From: an uncultured Oscillospiraceae bacterium | GTDB lineage: Bacteria; Bacillota; Clostridia; Oscillospirales; Oscillospiraceae | Assembly (NCBI GenBank): GCA_934659445.1 | Contig: CAKUHV010000084.1 | Coordinates: forward strand, 1-7,385 | Direction: 5' to 3' | Length of the DNA: 7,385 nucleotides | Part shown: piece by piece, positions 6,949-7,385 of the stretch | How positions within the stretch are numbered: the first letter of the stretch is position 1 | Layout of the letters: the number at the start of each line of letters is the position of its first letter | The notes under the pieces: model-generated | What the model was told of the DNA's origin: nothing | The model's input: only the letters and a program-made list of their open reading frames with translations | Databases searched by the model: none | Position numbers and translations under genes: made by a program

Positions 6949-7385
6949 TGTCAAGATAGACATACAGTTTTTCGGAATTTTTTCAGCTGCCTCCAAAGTG
7001 GGGGCCGCTTATTGTTTTAGCTTGCCGTTACAAATGCAAACCCGCTCGAAGTACGCATATCTATCTCAATCTCTCCTGAAGGGTACACACGAACCCGCTC
7101 TACAAAATTCCTAATTATTTCCGGATCATACTCTTTAAGCAGGATGATCTGATCTGCTGTTCTTTTTCCCGCCGCAAGATTACCTCGAGACTCATAGTGC
7201 TCTACCAGAAGCCGCTTGATCTCTTCAGCTCTACTTGCGAGTCTTGCCAGCTTCTCTGAATCTGTCTTCTGGATATCAGCAAATTTCTCTCTGCTTATGC
7301 GACCCGCCCGGTATTGCTCATATAGTTCAGCCTTTCTACTTTGGAGCCGTCTTGTCATATTGGTGTTAGCATCAAGCTCCGTTTG
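6949..7385. mobile_element. Edge of an integrated mobile element (boundary near 6949, continues beyond window)
   Basis: From about 6949 the sequence becomes visibly poorer in G/C (29 of 60 at 7141-7200, against 44 of 60 at 6481-6540) and codon use changes. The only gene in it is the C-terminal end of a serine recombinase, with a short non-coding tail (6949-7016) between it and the broken host gene. Recombinase genes commonly lie next to the attachment site of integrative elements and prophages, which fits this layout. The exact endpoint is not proven because the other end and the direct repeat are outside the window. Confidence 0.55.
7017..7385 (-). CDS. Serine site-specific recombinase, C-terminal 122 residues (5' part beyond window)
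   Basis: The frame is open to the right edge, so the ATG at 7358 is internal and not the start. Visible residues resemble the C-terminal part of large serine recombinases of Firmicute elements. A charged, helical coiled-coil-like stretch (ELYEQYRAGRISREKFADIQ, then a lysine/glutamate-rich helix to about residue 70) is followed by the terminal strand module IIRNFVERVRVYPSGEIEID and a short tail ending FAFVTAS. These enzymes cut and rejoin att sites through a serine in the N-terminal catalytic domain, which lies outside the window, so activity cannot be judged. The gene ends about 70 bases from the broken host gene, as expected for an integrase beside its attachment site. Phage, conjugative element and transposon origins are all possible. 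Confidence 0.8.
   Translation of the reverse strand, partial: QTELDANTNMTRRLQSRKAELYEQYRAGRISREKFADIQKTDSEKLARLASRAEEIKRLLVEHYESRGNLAAGKRTADQIILLKEYDPEIIRNFVERVRVYPSGEIEIDMRTSSGFAFVTAS

Noticed and set aside
6949..6962. Short inverted repeat TGTC-aagata-GACA at the element boundary, possible terminal repeat.
   Set aside because: Only 4-bp arms. The other end of the element is not visible, so it cannot be called a terminal repeat or att core.

Overview
The window looks like chromosome of a high-GC, Gram-positive-type anaerobe of the Clostridia, most like the Oscillospiraceae (Flavonifractor, Lawsonibacter or Dysosmobacter type). This rests on very GC-rich codons (one line of the large plus-strand gene counts 44 of 60 G/C), strong AGGAGG-type ribosome sites, sigma-A promoters, and a large secreted protein with S-layer homology (SLH), Ig-like and SH3 domains. 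The genus is an inference from style and domain content, not from a marker gene.

Layout. Positions 1-3662 hold three tightly packed minus-strand genes. In transcription order they are a MurJ/MviN-family lipid flippase (TTG start), an O-antigen ligase/Wzy-type polymerase, and the first 214 residues of a GT-B (family 4 type) glycosyltransferase that runs off the left edge. The junctions (TGA-C-ATG, then an ATGA overlap) suggest translational coupling. Positions 3663-3952 are a divergent control region. It has a promoter on each strand, a perfect 15-bp palindrome over the -10 box of the minus-strand operon, and a terminator-like hairpin plus T-run in the leader of the plus-strand gene. Positions 3953-6787 encode one 944-residue exported protein. 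It has a NAGPA-type phosphodiester glycosidase domain, two Ig-like regions, three SLH repeats in the middle of the chain, a proline-rich linker, a Big_2-like domain and a C-terminal SH3 domain. A perfect 17-bp hairpin follows it.

Right end. At about 6948 the character of the DNA changes. The GC-rich 3' end of a minus-strand membrane-protein gene is cut off and joined to more AT-rich DNA. That DNA carries the C-terminal end of a serine recombinase, which runs off the right edge. I read this as the edge of an integrated mobile element that disrupted a host gene.

How the parts may work together (inference). The minus-strand operon would flip, polymerise and glycosylate a lipid-linked glycan. 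The divergent SLH protein is of the type that binds secondary cell-wall polysaccharide and carries an enzyme domain from a family that cuts sugar-1-phosphodiester bonds. Together they may be a small cell-envelope glycan module. No clearly new system is proven here. The best leads are the shared divergent control region, the internal SLH placement and the element-gene junction.
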